Shown here in pieces: positions 1 through 6,285 of a DNA stretch of 9,307 bases. A program made the translations under genes and the position numbers. Numbering within the stretch: position 1 is the stretch's first letter; every line of letters begins with the position of its first letter. Below the pieces are notes generated by a model, which had not been told where the DNA came from, ran no database searches, and saw only the letters and a list, made by a program, of their open reading frames with translations. The stretch spans positions 1 through 9,307 of the forward strand of contig CAYXIM010000072.1 of assembly GCA_964465385.1 (NCBI GenBank), given 5' to 3'. Source of the stretch: JAAYBY01 sp964465385 (GTDB lineage: Bacteria > Bacillota > Clostridia > Saccharofermentanales > UBA5734).

Positions 1-14
1 ACTTGCAGGCTTTT

Positions 15-1025
15 TCAGCTGTCGCTGAGGGCTGCAAACTGATCCATCATGCCCAGGGCTTTTCCAGTACCGATGGCCACGCTGGAAATGGCCTCATCAG
101 CAACCACCACGTCGATGCCGATTTTAGCGGCCAGCATACGGTCCAGGCCATAAAGCAGGGCGCCACCGCCGGTCAGGACAATTCCCCGCTGACTGATGTC
201 TGCCATTAACTCCGGTGGTGTCCGCTCCAAAACCGAATGGATGGCCTCGAAAATCTGGGCAACCGGCTCTTCCAAGGCTTCGAGCATTTCTGTGGAAGTC
301 ACCGAGATGGTGGCCGGCAGGCCGGTGATCAGGTTGCGGCCGCGCACTTCCATGCTCAACTCTTCATCGCGCGGGTAGGCGCAACCAATGTTGATTTTAA
401 GCTCTTCCGCCGTCCGGTCACCGATCAGGATGTTATGCTTTCGCCGCACGTGCTTGATGATGGCTTCGTCAAATTTGTCGCCTGCCACCTTCAGCGAATA
501 GTCCACAACGGGTTGGCACAAAGAAATCACGGCGATGTCACAGGTGCCGCCGCCCACGTCAACGATCATGCTGCCGCAGGCCTTGGTGATGTCGATACCT
601 GCGCCAATGGCCGCAGCAATCGGTTCGCGAATTAAAAAGACATCTTTGGCGCCCGCATGCTTGCAGGCGTCTTCAACCGCCTTTTGTTCAACCGGGGTAA
701 TAACGCTGGGCACACAGACCACGATGGTCGGCTTAAAATAACGGGCGAAGAGCCCTTTATAGACGCGGCTGATAAAGGCTTTGAGCATCACTTCAGTTAC
801 TTTAAAATCAGAAATAACCCCATCCCGAAGCGGACGGATCGCATCCACAATACCCGGTGTGCGGCCCAGCATCAGGCTGGCATTTTCGCCAACGGCCAGG
901 ACCTTCCCGGTTTTGGAATTGATGGCCACCACAGAGGGCTCACTGAGGACCACACCACGCCCTTTGACATAAATCAAAACGGACGCTGTCCCCAGGTCAA
1001 TTCCGATATCCATTCCAAGACCCAT
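15..1025 (-). CDS. mreB: MreB/Mbl-type bacterial actin, rod-shape determination
   Basis: Actin-fold ATPase of the MreB/Mbl family. It forms membrane-bound filaments under the inner face of the membrane that organise lateral cell-wall synthesis. The 336-residue length is normal for the family. Visible motifs are phosphate-1 DLGTAS (residues 10-15), EPIAAAIGAG (134-143, with the catalytic-side Glu), phosphate-2 DVGGGTCD (156-163), EELKINIGCAYP (207-218), and the adenosine-site stretch GIVLTGGGAL (281-290). DLGTASVLIYVKG and the following 60 residues resemble Bacillus Mbl more than MreB, but paralogue assignment by eye is uncertain. Small departures from consensus are Ser for Asn in DLGTAN and Cys for Thr in GGGTTD. 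The ATG at 1025 has an AAGAGG site seven bases upstream (near 1033-1038), which supports this start over the internal Met5. The gene is divergent from the traX-like gene, and no mreC/mreD or spoIIID neighbour is seen. It appears complete, and its terminator would lie beyond the window edge. Confidence 0.96.
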   Translation of the reverse strand: MGLGMDIGIDLGTASVLIYVKGRGVVLSEPSVVAINSKTGKVLAVGENASLMLGRTPGIVDAIRPLRDGVISDFKVTEVMLKAFISRVYKGLFARYFKPTIVVCVPSVITPVEQKAVEDACKHAGAKDVFLIREPIAAAIGAGIDITKACGSMIVDVGGGTCDIAVISLCQPVVDYSLKVAGDKFDEAIIKHVRRKHNILIGDRTAEELKINIGCAYPRDEELSMEVRGRNLITGLPATISVTSTEMLEALEEPVAQIFEAIHSVLERTPPELMADISQRGIVLTGGGALLYGLDRMLAAKIGIDVVVADEAISSVAIGTGKALGMMDQFAALSDS

Positions 1026-1141
1026 ATTGAAACCTCTTTCTTACAACGATCAGTGACGCAACCAGGCTTGATCCATCTGTTGTCATCCCCCACCGCTGTG
1101 CGAAAAGCCTCGTTGTTGGTTCTGTTTGAACGCCGCTTTCA

Positions 1142-1170
1142 ATGATACAATAGCTTTATGAGATAATCAA
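1142..1170 (-). promoter_or_regulatory. Predicted sigma-A promoter for mreB/mbl
   Basis: On the minus strand a -35 box TTGATT (1170 down to 1165) and a -10 box TATCAT (1147 down to 1142) are separated by exactly 17 bases. Transcription would start near 1135, giving a leader of about 110 nt before the ATG at 1025. The boxes are moderate matches and no transcript data exist here. The -10 overlaps a plus-strand -10-like element, so firing in the two directions may be mutually exclusive. Confidence 0.45.
1143..1151 (+). promoter_or_regulatory. Extended -10 element, candidate promoter for traX-like gene
   Basis: TGATACAAT matches the extended -10 pattern TGnTATAAT with one mismatch. A TTGAAC hexamer lies upstream (1126-1131), but only 14 bases away, too close for a normal -35, so the extended -10 would have to carry most of the recognition. 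A second weaker candidate, TGAGATAAT, lies at 1159-1167. Transcription would start near 1158 and give a leader of about 55 nt. Confidence 0.35.
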
Positions 1171-1175
1171 CCAAC

Positions 1176-1200
1176 ACAGGCGCCTCATCGCTGTTTTTTT
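1176..1200 (+). terminator. Hairpin plus T-tract in the traX leader (attenuator-like)
   Basis: ACAG (1176-1179) and CG (1181-1182) pair with CG (1189-1190) and CTGT (1191-1194) around the loop CCTCAT, with G1180 bulged. The hairpin runs straight into a T tract through 1200. It lies downstream of the plus-strand -10 candidates and 13 bases before the traX-like start codon. It could therefore act as an attenuator or end a very short transcript. The stem is only six pairs with a bulge, so strength is doubtful. Confidence 0.3.
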
Positions 1201-1213
1201 ATTGGGGGCCCGC

Positions 1214-2029
1214 ATGCTCAAACTTCTTGCCGCTTTGCTCATGTTCATCGACCACATTGGCGCCTACTGGGGTGACCTGCTACCAGCGCCGCTGGTCCTG
1301 TTCATGCGCAGTGCCGGCCGCCTGGCTTTTCCCATCTACGCCTGGCTCCTGGCCCGTGGTTTTCACCGCACCCGGCAGCCCTTGGCCTACTTCATCCGCA
1401 TGTCCTTGTTCGCCGCCTTGTCCGAAGGGCTCATCCGCTGGGCCAGCCAGCTGGCCGGCGTCATCCCGCCAGGCACCAATGTCCTGGTGACTTTTTCACT
1501 GGCCCTGGTCATGCTTTCCGGCTACCGCCTGGCCAGCCGGGCGCATTATGACATGCTGGTCAGCTTGCGGCCGGTCACACCCACCCCGCAAACGCAACGT
1601 CTGGACCTGCGCTGGAACCCAGGCGGCATTGAACTGGATCCGCGCATCGGTCTTGGTGCCGGTCTGACCATGATGGCCCTGTCAGCGGTTGCCTCACTTC
1701 TGCTCAAGCCCGACTATGGCCTTTACGGCCTGCTGGCGGTTTTGCTTTTTCATGTGGTGGAAGACCGCTGTGAACCCGCTGTCTGGCTCAAGCGTTCGGT
1801 ACAGGGCTTTATCATCCTCAACGCCCTCTTCTTGTTGATCCGCACCCTGCTTGAACACCAGCCCGTCACCTGGGCCAGCCTGCAGTGCCTATCGGTCCTG
1901 GCCTTGCCACTGTGCGCCCGCCTGGACAGCAGCAAGCGCCCTGGCCGCAAAGCCCAGTACTTTTTTTATGTCTTTTACCCCCTGCACCTGGTCGCCTTGT
2001 TGCTGCTTCGTCGCTTTGTGATCTCTTGA
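1214..2029 (+). CDS. TraX-family integral membrane protein (acyltransferase-like)
   Basis: A 271-residue polytopic membrane protein recognisable as TraX family. In F plasmids TraX acetylates the pilin N-terminus, but chromosomal Firmicute members are not tied to conjugation and their substrate is unknown. The N-terminus MLKLLAALLMFIDHIGAYWG (1-20) with the IDH signature, then RLAFPIYAWLLARGF (36-50), are typical. Near the C-terminus, FFYVFYPLHLVALLLL (250-265) carries the family's YPLHL motif. About seven to eight hydrophobic segments are visible. A polar stretch at 117-143, rich in Pro, Arg and Gln, interrupts the membrane segments and looks like an extra loop. The ATG at 1214 is preferred because GGGGG (1204-1208) ends five bases upstream. 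A TTG at 1202 would start inside that G-run. The ribosome site is weak and the leader carries a hairpin with a T tract, so expression may be low. No tra, mob or relaxase gene is nearby. Confidence 0.85.
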   Translation: MLKLLAALLMFIDHIGAYWGDLLPAPLVLFMRSAGRLAFPIYAWLLARGFHRTRQPLAYFIRMSLFAALSEGLIRWASQLAGVIPPGTNVLVTFSLALVMLSGYRLASRAHYDMLVSLRPVTPTPQTQRLDLRWNPGGIELDPRIGLGAGLTMMALSAVASLLLKPDYGLYGLLAVLLFHVVEDRCEPAVWLKRSVQGFIILNALFLLIRTLLEHQPVTWASLQCLSVLALPLCARLDSSKRPGRKAQYFFYVFYPLHLVALLLLRRFVIS

Positions 2030-2053
2030 CAAGCGCCTGGCACAAGGCATCAG

Positions 2054-2084
2054 TTGTGAAAAAGGGTGCTTTTTCTGTTAGAAT
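2054..2084 (+). promoter_or_regulatory. Predicted promoter for leuS, extended -10
   Basis: TGTTAGAAT (2076-2084) is an extended -10 with one mismatch in the hexamer (TAGAAT). A poor -35-like TTGTGA (2054-2059) lies 19 bases upstream. Transcription would start near 2091, leaving a leader of roughly 38 nt before the ATG at 2129. A perfect seven-pair A/T-rich hairpin (GAAAAAG 2058-2064 with CTTTTTC 2069-2075) fills the spacer. It could also serve as a weak end signal for the traX-like transcript. Confidence 0.5.
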
Positions 2085-2114
2085 GGTCTGGATCAGGTGC
2101 CCCACACCAGCAAA

Positions 2115-2120
2115 GAGAGG
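2115..2120 (+). promoter_or_regulatory. Shine-Dalgarno site fixing the leuS start
   Basis: GAGAGG ends eight bases before the ATG at 2129. It supports that codon over the upstream in-frame alternative at 2066, whose extra 21 residues do not resemble a LeuRS N-terminus. Confidence 0.75.
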
Positions 2121-2128
2121 TAAAACAG

Positions 2129-4597
2129 ATGGCATACTCCGTGAAAACAGACCGCAAATGGCAGGCCCGATGGGAAGAGAGCGGCTTGAACCGCTTCAAC
2201 CCCCAACGGATGGCTGACAAACTGTATGTCCTTGAAATGTTTTCCTATCCCTCCGGGGCCAACTTGCACGTCGGACACTGGTACAACTACGCCCTGTCCG
2301 ACTCCTGGGCCCGAATGAAAAAAATGCAAGGTTATGAAGTGTTCCAGCCCATGGGCTTTGACGCTTTCGGGTTGCCCGCGGAAAACTACGCCATCCAAAC
2401 AGGTATCCACCCCCAGGACAGCACCCTGGCCAACATCAAGACCATGAAAAAGCAGCTGCAGGAAATGGGCGGTCTCTTTGACTGGCGCTACGAGCTGGCC
2501 ACGTGTTTTCCTGACTATTACCGGTGGACCCAGTGGCTTTTTCTCAAGCTTTACCAGCACGGGCTGGCCTACCGGAAAAAAGCACCGGTCAATTGGTGCC
2601 CGCAATGCCACACGGTCCTGGCCAACGAACAGGTTGTCAACGGCCAGTGCGAACGCTGTAACAGTGACATCGTGCGTAAAAACCTGACCCAGTGGTTTTT
2701 CCGCATCACCGACTACGCCCAGGAATTGCTAGACGACCTGGACCAGCTGGACTGGCCGGAAAAGACCAAAAAAATCCAGGTCCACTGGATCGGCCGGTCC
2801 GAGGGCGCTGAACTGGGTTTCGAGGTTGAAAAAAACAACGAGCCGGTCACTGGCCCCGATGGGCAGCCGCTTAACTTAACCGTTTTCACCACCCGGACTG
2901 ACACCCTCATGGGTGCCACCTACGTGGTGGTTGCACCGGACAGTGACTTGTGTGACCTGCTGACCACAGACGACCAGCGGCAGGCGGTCACGGCTTACCA
3001 GAACCAGGCCAAGAAAATATCCGAGATTGACCGCCTGTCAACGGTCCGTGAAAAAACAGGCACCTTCACCGGCTCCTATGCCATCCATCCCCTGACAGCT
3101 GAGCGCCTGCCCATCTGGACAGCGGACTATGTCCTGGCTGGCTATGGAACGGGGGTTGTCATGGCTGTGCCAGCTCACGATGAACGAGACTATGCCTTTG
3201 CTGAATGTTTCAAGCTACCCATCAGGCGGGTCATCCGGTCGGCCGATCAAGGGCCGGACGAGCTGCCGTTTGTCGACTTGGGCATCCTGACTAACAGCGG
3301 CCCCTATAGCGGCCTGTCATCCGAAAAGGCCATCGAGGCCATCCTGGCCGATTTGACGCCCAAACAAAAAGGTGAGAAAAAAATCAATTACCGCCTCCGC
3401 GACTGGCTGGTGTCACGCCAGCGTTACTGGGGCGCCCCCATCCCCATCATTTATTGTGACAGTTGCGGTGCAGTTGCCGTTCCCGAAGACCAGCTGCCAG
3501 TTGAGCTGCCCTACGACGTGGCCTTCACGCCGGATGGAGATTCGCCGCTTAAAAAAAGCAAGGCCTTCATGCACACCAGCTGCCCGACCTGTGGCGGGCC
3601 GGCCCAGCGTGACCCGGACACCCTGGATACCTTTGTTTGCTCCAGCTGGTACCAATTCCGTTTTGTTGACAACCACAACAATCAAGAAGCTTTCAGCAAG
3701 GACCTGGTCAACCGCATGTGCCCGGTGGACAAGTACATCGGCGGCGCCGAACACGCGGCCATGCACCTGCTTTATGCCCGCTTCATGACCAAGGCCTTGC
3801 GCGACATGGGCTACCTGGATTTTGACGAGCCCTTCTTGTCTCTGGTCCACCAGGGGACCATCCTGGGGGCCGACGGCTACAAAATGTCCAAGTCTCGTGG
3901 CAACACCATCTCCCCTGATGCTTACATCCAGGCCCATGGCTCAGATGCCTTCCGCATGTACCTGGGTTTTGGGTTTGCCTACACCGAAGGTGGCCCCTGG
4001 AGCGATGATGGGGTCAAGGCCATTGTCAAGTTTTTGTCCCGTGTTGAACGGGCCGTGGAAGCCGTCACCCAAGCCCCGGATGAACCGGTCACTCCAGATG
4101 CCGATGCGCGCGCTTTGCAGTATGCCCGGCACCATGCCATTGAGCAGGTCACAAACGATGCCGAGCGTTTCCAGTTCAACACCTCTATTTCCCGCATGAT
4201 GGAGCTGCTTAACGCCATCAACCACTACCAGCAGCGGGCTAAAAACAAGCACCAGTCCCTGCTGGTCCAGGCTGTCGAAGACCTGATTTTGCTCATGGCC
4301 CCCTTCGCCCCTCATTTTGCAGAAGAGCAATGGGAAAAACTGGGGCACAGCCGTTCTGTCTTCCAGACCCCCTGGCCGGTCCATGACCCGGCAGCCCTGG
4401 TGCGTGATCAGGTTGAGATCGCGGTTCAGGTGAATGGTGCCATCAAGTTCCGCATGGATGTGCCGACAACAGCTGATCAACAGGCCGTCCAGCAGCTGGT
4501 TTATGATGACGAGCGAACCTTGCGGGCCCTTCAGGGGAAACACGTGAAAAAATTTATTTTTGTCCCTGGCCGGCTGGTTAACCTGGTTGTGGGCTGA
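2129..4597 (+). CDS. leuS: Leucyl-tRNA synthetase (class I)
   Basis: Cytoplasmic enzyme that charges tRNA-Leu with leucine using ATP. The protein has 822 residues, within the bacterial range. Visible in order: ATP-site HVGH (47-50, the HIGH motif); a zinc-type pair of CxxC motifs (C157, C160, C174, C177); the CP1 editing domain with threonine-rich TTRTDTLMGATY (254-265) and GTGVVMAVPAHDERD, which hydrolyses mischarged tRNA; a second set of CxxC motifs (C443/C446 and C485/C488); GGAEHAAMHLLYARF; KMSKS (585-589); an anticodon-binding helical region; and a C-terminal domain ending FIFVPGRLVNLVVG. The segment after HVGH reads WYNYALSDSWARMKKMQGY rather than the commoner PEGYTATD-like form, which suggests a distinct LeuRS subtype. 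Both catalytic and editing motifs look intact. It has its own promoter and no T-box leader, and is followed after two bases by a membrane-protein gene that it may drive by translational coupling. Confidence 0.98.
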   Translation: MAYSVKTDRKWQARWEESGLNRFNPQRMADKLYVLEMFSYPSGANLHVGHWYNYALSDSWARMKKMQGYEVFQPMGFDAFGLPAENYAIQTGIHPQDSTLANIKTMKKQLQEMGGLFDWRYELATCFPDYYRWTQWLFLKLYQHGLAYRKKAPVNWCPQCHTVLANEQVVNGQCERCNSDIVRKNLTQWFFRITDYAQELLDDLDQLDWPEKTKKIQVHWIGRSEGAELGFEVEKNNEPVTGPDGQPLNLTVFTTRTDTLMGATYVVVAPDSDLCDLLTTDDQRQAVTAYQNQAKKISEIDRLSTVREKTGTFTGSYAIHPLTAERLPIWTADYVLAGYGTGVVMAVPAHDERDYAFAECFKLPIRRVIRSADQGPDELPFVDLGILTNSGPYSGLSSEKAIEAILADLTPKQKGEKKINYRLRDWLVSRQRYWGAPIPIIYCDSCGAVAVPEDQLPVELPYDVAFTPDGDSPLKKSKAFMHTSCPTCGGPAQRDPDTLDTFVCSSWYQFRFVDNHNNQEAFSKDLVNRMCPVDKYIGGAEHAAMHLLYARFMTKALRDMGYLDFDEPFLSLVHQGTILGADGYKMSKSRGNTISPDAYIQAHGSDAFRMYLGFGFAYTEGGPWSDDGVKAIVKFLSRVERAVEAVTQAPDEPVTPDADARALQYARHHAIEQVTNDAERFQFNTSISRMMELLNAINHYQQRAKNKHQSLLVQAVEDLILLMAPFAPHFAEEQWEKLGHSRSVFQTPWPVHDPAALVRDQVEIAVQVNGAIKFRMDVPTTADQQAVQQLVYDDERTLRALQGKHVKKFIFVPGRLVNLVVG

Positions 4598-4599
4598 CC

Positions 4600-5256
4600 G
4601 TGGATAAAACCGCCTTGTTCCTTGTGGCGCTGGCGCTGGGCGCTGGCGCCGGTCGGCTGATCTGGCGGGATCCGCACCCTGTTCGCCCTGTTCGCTGGAG
4701 CAACCTGGTGCTTTTGCTGCCAGCTTTGCTGGCCGGCCCCGCTTTTTTGCTCCTCTTGCGCCTGTACCCGGCAGGGATCACCACAGATGGCCCCGTCTGG
4801 CTGATGGGGTTGGCCCTTTTTCGTTTTTTGCTTTTGCTGCTGTTTACAGCGGTTCACAGCCTGCCACTGTTTAACCCGCAGCAGCAAGCAAGCCGCTGGT
4901 ATTCCCGCCTGCCTTTGTTTGTGCTAGTGGCCGGCCTGGCAGGAGAAACAGCCGTGCTGCTGGCCAACCACGGCGTCTGGCCTGTGTCGCAAACGCTGTT
5001 TCCCGCTCCCGATGCTTCTTGGACAGCTGCCATGTCCAGGCCGGCATATGTTTTTTTGCAAAACCGCTCAAGCCAGCAGGTCTTGCCCTGGCTGGGCCTG
5101 ATCTGGCCGTTGCCCAAAGCCCTGCGTCCCCTGTCCGCCCTGCCAGCCATCAGCCCGGCCCAGGTGGTGACTGCTCTGGGCTGTTTCTGGGCCGGCCTGG
5201 CTCACATGCAAGCCAAGACATCTAAAAACGCTCCCCAAGCGTCCCCAAACGCTTAA
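4600..5256 (+). CDS. Unrecognised polytopic membrane protein coupled to leuS
   Basis: I do not recognise a family. The 218-residue product is strongly hydrophobic, with about five to six likely membrane helices near residues 5-22, 36-56, 65-88, 103-124, 160-172 and 184-203. It is Leu-, Ala- and Pro-rich, has a single Cys (195) and no obvious catalytic motif. The loop at 125-160 is the longest polar part, and the tail after residue 204 is short and polar (Lys/Asn/Pro-rich). The GTG start at 4600 lies only two bases after the leuS stop and has no good Shine-Dalgarno site, so re-initiation by ribosomes finishing leuS is the likely route. Coding is supported by length, the tight junction with leuS and the membrane-protein composition. 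The last ten codons contain small repeated C-rich units able to form alternative hairpins just before a possible terminator. Confidence 0.75.
   Translation: MDKTALFLVALALGAGAGRLIWRDPHPVRPVRWSNLVLLLPALLAGPAFLLLLRLYPAGITTDGPVWLMGLALFRFLLLLLFTAVHSLPLFNPQQQASRWYSRLPLFVLVAGLAGETAVLLANHGVWPVSQTLFPAPDASWTAAMSRPAYVFLQNRSSQQVLPWLGLIWPLPKALRPLSALPAISPAQVVTALGCFWAGLAHMQAKTSKNAPQASPNA
5228..5254 (+). repeat. Alternating short inverted repeats at the 3' end of the membrane-protein gene
   Basis: Three copies of a five-base unit alternate in orientation: ACGCT (5228-5232), AGCGT (5238-5242) and ACGCT (5249-5253), separated by CCCCA(A)-type linkers. The middle copy can pair with either neighbour. The second pairing extends to six base pairs, AAGCGT (5237-5242) with ACGCTT (5249-5254). 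The repeats lie in coding sequence, up to the first base of the stop codon, and just ahead of a terminator-like stem. Confidence 0.5.
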
Positions 5257-5279
5257 AAAGGCGCACGCGCAGGCCTTTT
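5256..5279 (+). terminator. Possible weak intrinsic terminator after the leuS operon
   Basis: AAAAGGC (5256-5262) pairs perfectly with GCCTTTT (5273-5279) across a ten-base loop. The T tract is part of the stem and is not followed by more T, so termination may be partial. It begins inside the stop codon of the membrane-protein gene. The same structure could work on either strand. Confidence 0.4.
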
Positions 5280-5280
5280 G

Positions 5281-5289
5281 TGCTAAAAT
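5281..5289 (+). promoter_or_regulatory. Extended -10 element for the E2-like gene
   Basis: TGCTAAAAT matches TGnTATAAT with one mismatch. No recognisable -35 lies 16-18 bases upstream, where the terminator-like stem sits. Transcription would start near 5296, about 47 nt ahead of the ATG at 5343. Confidence 0.45.
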
Positions 5290-5330
5290 ACGGGCAACAA
5301 GCACCCACTGACACAAACCACCAATGGACA

Positions 5331-5336
5331 GAGGAG
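5331..5336 (+). promoter_or_regulatory. Strong Shine-Dalgarno site fixing the E2-like start
   Basis: GAGGAG ends six bases before the ATG at 5343. It favours that start over the in-frame GTG at 5280, which would lie upstream of the predicted transcription start. Confidence 0.8.
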
Positions 5337-5342
5337 ATACCT

Positions 5343-6239
5343 ATGGGCAGAAAATGGTTCAGTCGAGCCGATGGTCGCTATTTGAAACACATTGACCCGT
5401 TCATGCGCTTTTTCCCCTATATCATGAAAGGGCGCAACGAAGCCGCAATTTATTTTTCACAACAGATCAACATCACACAGCTCAAGGCCTACCTCAACGC
5501 ACGCAACAGGCAGGCAGCGGCCACCAAAAGCGGTGTCAAGTCCACCCTCTTCCATGCCATCATGACGGCCTTGGCCAAAACCATGGTCGAGCGGCCGCAA
5601 ATGAACCGGTTTGTCATCGGCCGCCGGGTCTATCAAAAACATGACATGACCTTTGCCTTCGTCATCAAACGTGAATTCAAAGATGACAGCAGCGAGGAAA
5701 TCGCCATCATTCATCTGCGCCCGGAAGACACCCTGACCACCATTTCCCAGCAGATTCAAGATGAAGTCCGCAAAATGCGGCAGGCCGCCAAGGAAGATGA
5801 CGTCAAGCGTCACGGGATTGTCAACTGGTTTAACTACCTCATGAACATGCCCCGTATCCTGCTACGCTCCATGGTGCGTTTTTTAGGCTGGCTGGACTAC
5901 CATGGCTGGTTACCCAAGTTTGTCCTGGACCTGGACCCCATGCATAGCAGCGTCTTCGTCTCTAACCTGGGTAGCCTGGGCATTGATGCACCCTTCCATC
6001 ACCTCTACGAATGGGGCACCACCCCCATCTTCATGACCATTGGTATTTCTGAGAAAAAACCTCTGGTTTCTCCGAGGGGCCAGATGCAGATCTGTGACGT
6101 GGTCAACATCGCTTTCACCATCGACGAACGGATCAGCGACGGGTTTTATTTCGCCCGGTCTCTCAAGCGCTTCAAGCAGCTGCTGGAACATCCCGAAGAA
6201 CTGGACCTGCCCACCACGGTTGACAAAAAGGGGCCGTGA
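5343..6239 (+). CDS. Stand-alone 2-oxoacid dehydrogenase E2/CAT-fold protein
   Basis: A 298-residue protein matching only the catalytic domain of dihydrolipoamide acyltransferase (E2), the fold shared with chloramphenicol acetyltransferase. Features seen are an N-terminal helix-rich part with TLFHAIMTALAKTM (68-81), the central SVFVSNLGSLGID (203-215), GTTPIFMTIG (225-234), and the C-terminal signature DERISDG (261-267). In true E2 and CAT enzymes this last motif is DHRxxDG or HxxxDG, with the His as catalytic base. Here Glu262 replaces it while Asp266 and Gly267 remain. There is no lipoyl or subunit-binding domain, and no E1 or E3 gene nearby. It may therefore use different chemistry or act as a binding or structural member of the fold. 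My recollection is that similar DERxxDG proteins occur in Clostridia, so the change may be a subfamily trait, not a lesion. A strong ribosome site and its own -10 support expression. Function is unknown. Confidence 0.85.
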   Translation: MGRKWFSRADGRYLKHIDPFMRFFPYIMKGRNEAAIYFSQQINITQLKAYLNARNRQAAATKSGVKSTLFHAIMTALAKTMVERPQMNRFVIGRRVYQKHDMTFAFVIKREFKDDSSEEIAIIHLRPEDTLTTISQQIQDEVRKMRQAAKEDDVKRHGIVNWFNYLMNMPRILLRSMVRFLGWLDYHGWLPKFVLDLDPMHSSVFVSNLGSLGIDAPFHHLYEWGTTPIFMTIGISEKKPLVSPRGQMQICDVVNIAFTIDERISDGFYFARSLKRFKQLLEHPEELDLPTTVDKKGP

Positions 6240-6243
6240 CTTA

Positions 6244-6283
6244 TGTAACATAGGGCTCAACCCCTGTCATGTTTTGTGTTACA
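6244..6283. repeat. Seven-base inverted repeat flanking the intergenic hairpin
   Basis: TGTAACA (6244-6250) is the exact reverse complement of TGTTACA (6277-6283), with 26 bases between. The right arm overlaps the extended -10 of the downstream gene, so it could be an operator half-site pair or simply the outer stem of the hairpin. The spacing is long, so chance is possible. Confidence 0.35.
6250..6267 (+). terminator. Weak hairpin after the E2-like gene
   Basis: AGGG (6252-6255) pairs with CCCT (6262-6265) around the loop CTCAAC, extended by a T-G and an A-T pair. It is followed by a poor T tract (CATGTTTTG). It may be a weak terminator or part of the promoter region of the next gene. Readthrough into the DUF1858 gene is likely. 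Confidence 0.25.
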
Positions 6284-6285
6284 CT
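6277..6285 (+). promoter_or_regulatory. Extended -10 element for the DUF1858 gene
   Basis: TGTTACACT fits the extended -10 pattern with two mismatches in the hexamer (TACACT). No -35 is evident. Transcription would begin near 6292, about 44 nt before the ATG at 6336. Confidence 0.35.

Noticed and set aside
997..1086. Minus-strand 29-codon ORF in the mreB/mbl leader, starting with ATG at 1086 and overlapping the mreB start out of frame
   Set aside because: Its G-run touches the ATG with no proper spacing, the peptide has no recognisable pattern, and ORFs of this length are expected by chance.
2026..2031. Perfect TTGACA -35 hexamer overlapping the traX-like stop codon
   Set aside because: No -10-like hexamer lies 16-18 bases downstream. 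The extended -10 at 2076-2084 is too far away to pair with it.
2066..2128. N-terminal extension of leuS from the in-frame alternative start at 2066
   Set aside because: The start would lie upstream of the predicted -10, the added residues do not look like LeuRS, and a good ribosome site precedes 2129.
3413..3937. Long minus-strand open frame (174 codons) inside leuS, and similar ones opposite mreB and the UroD-family gene
   Set aside because: These are shadows of strongly conserved coding sequence on the other strand, with no family motifs of their own, arising from GC-rich codon bias.
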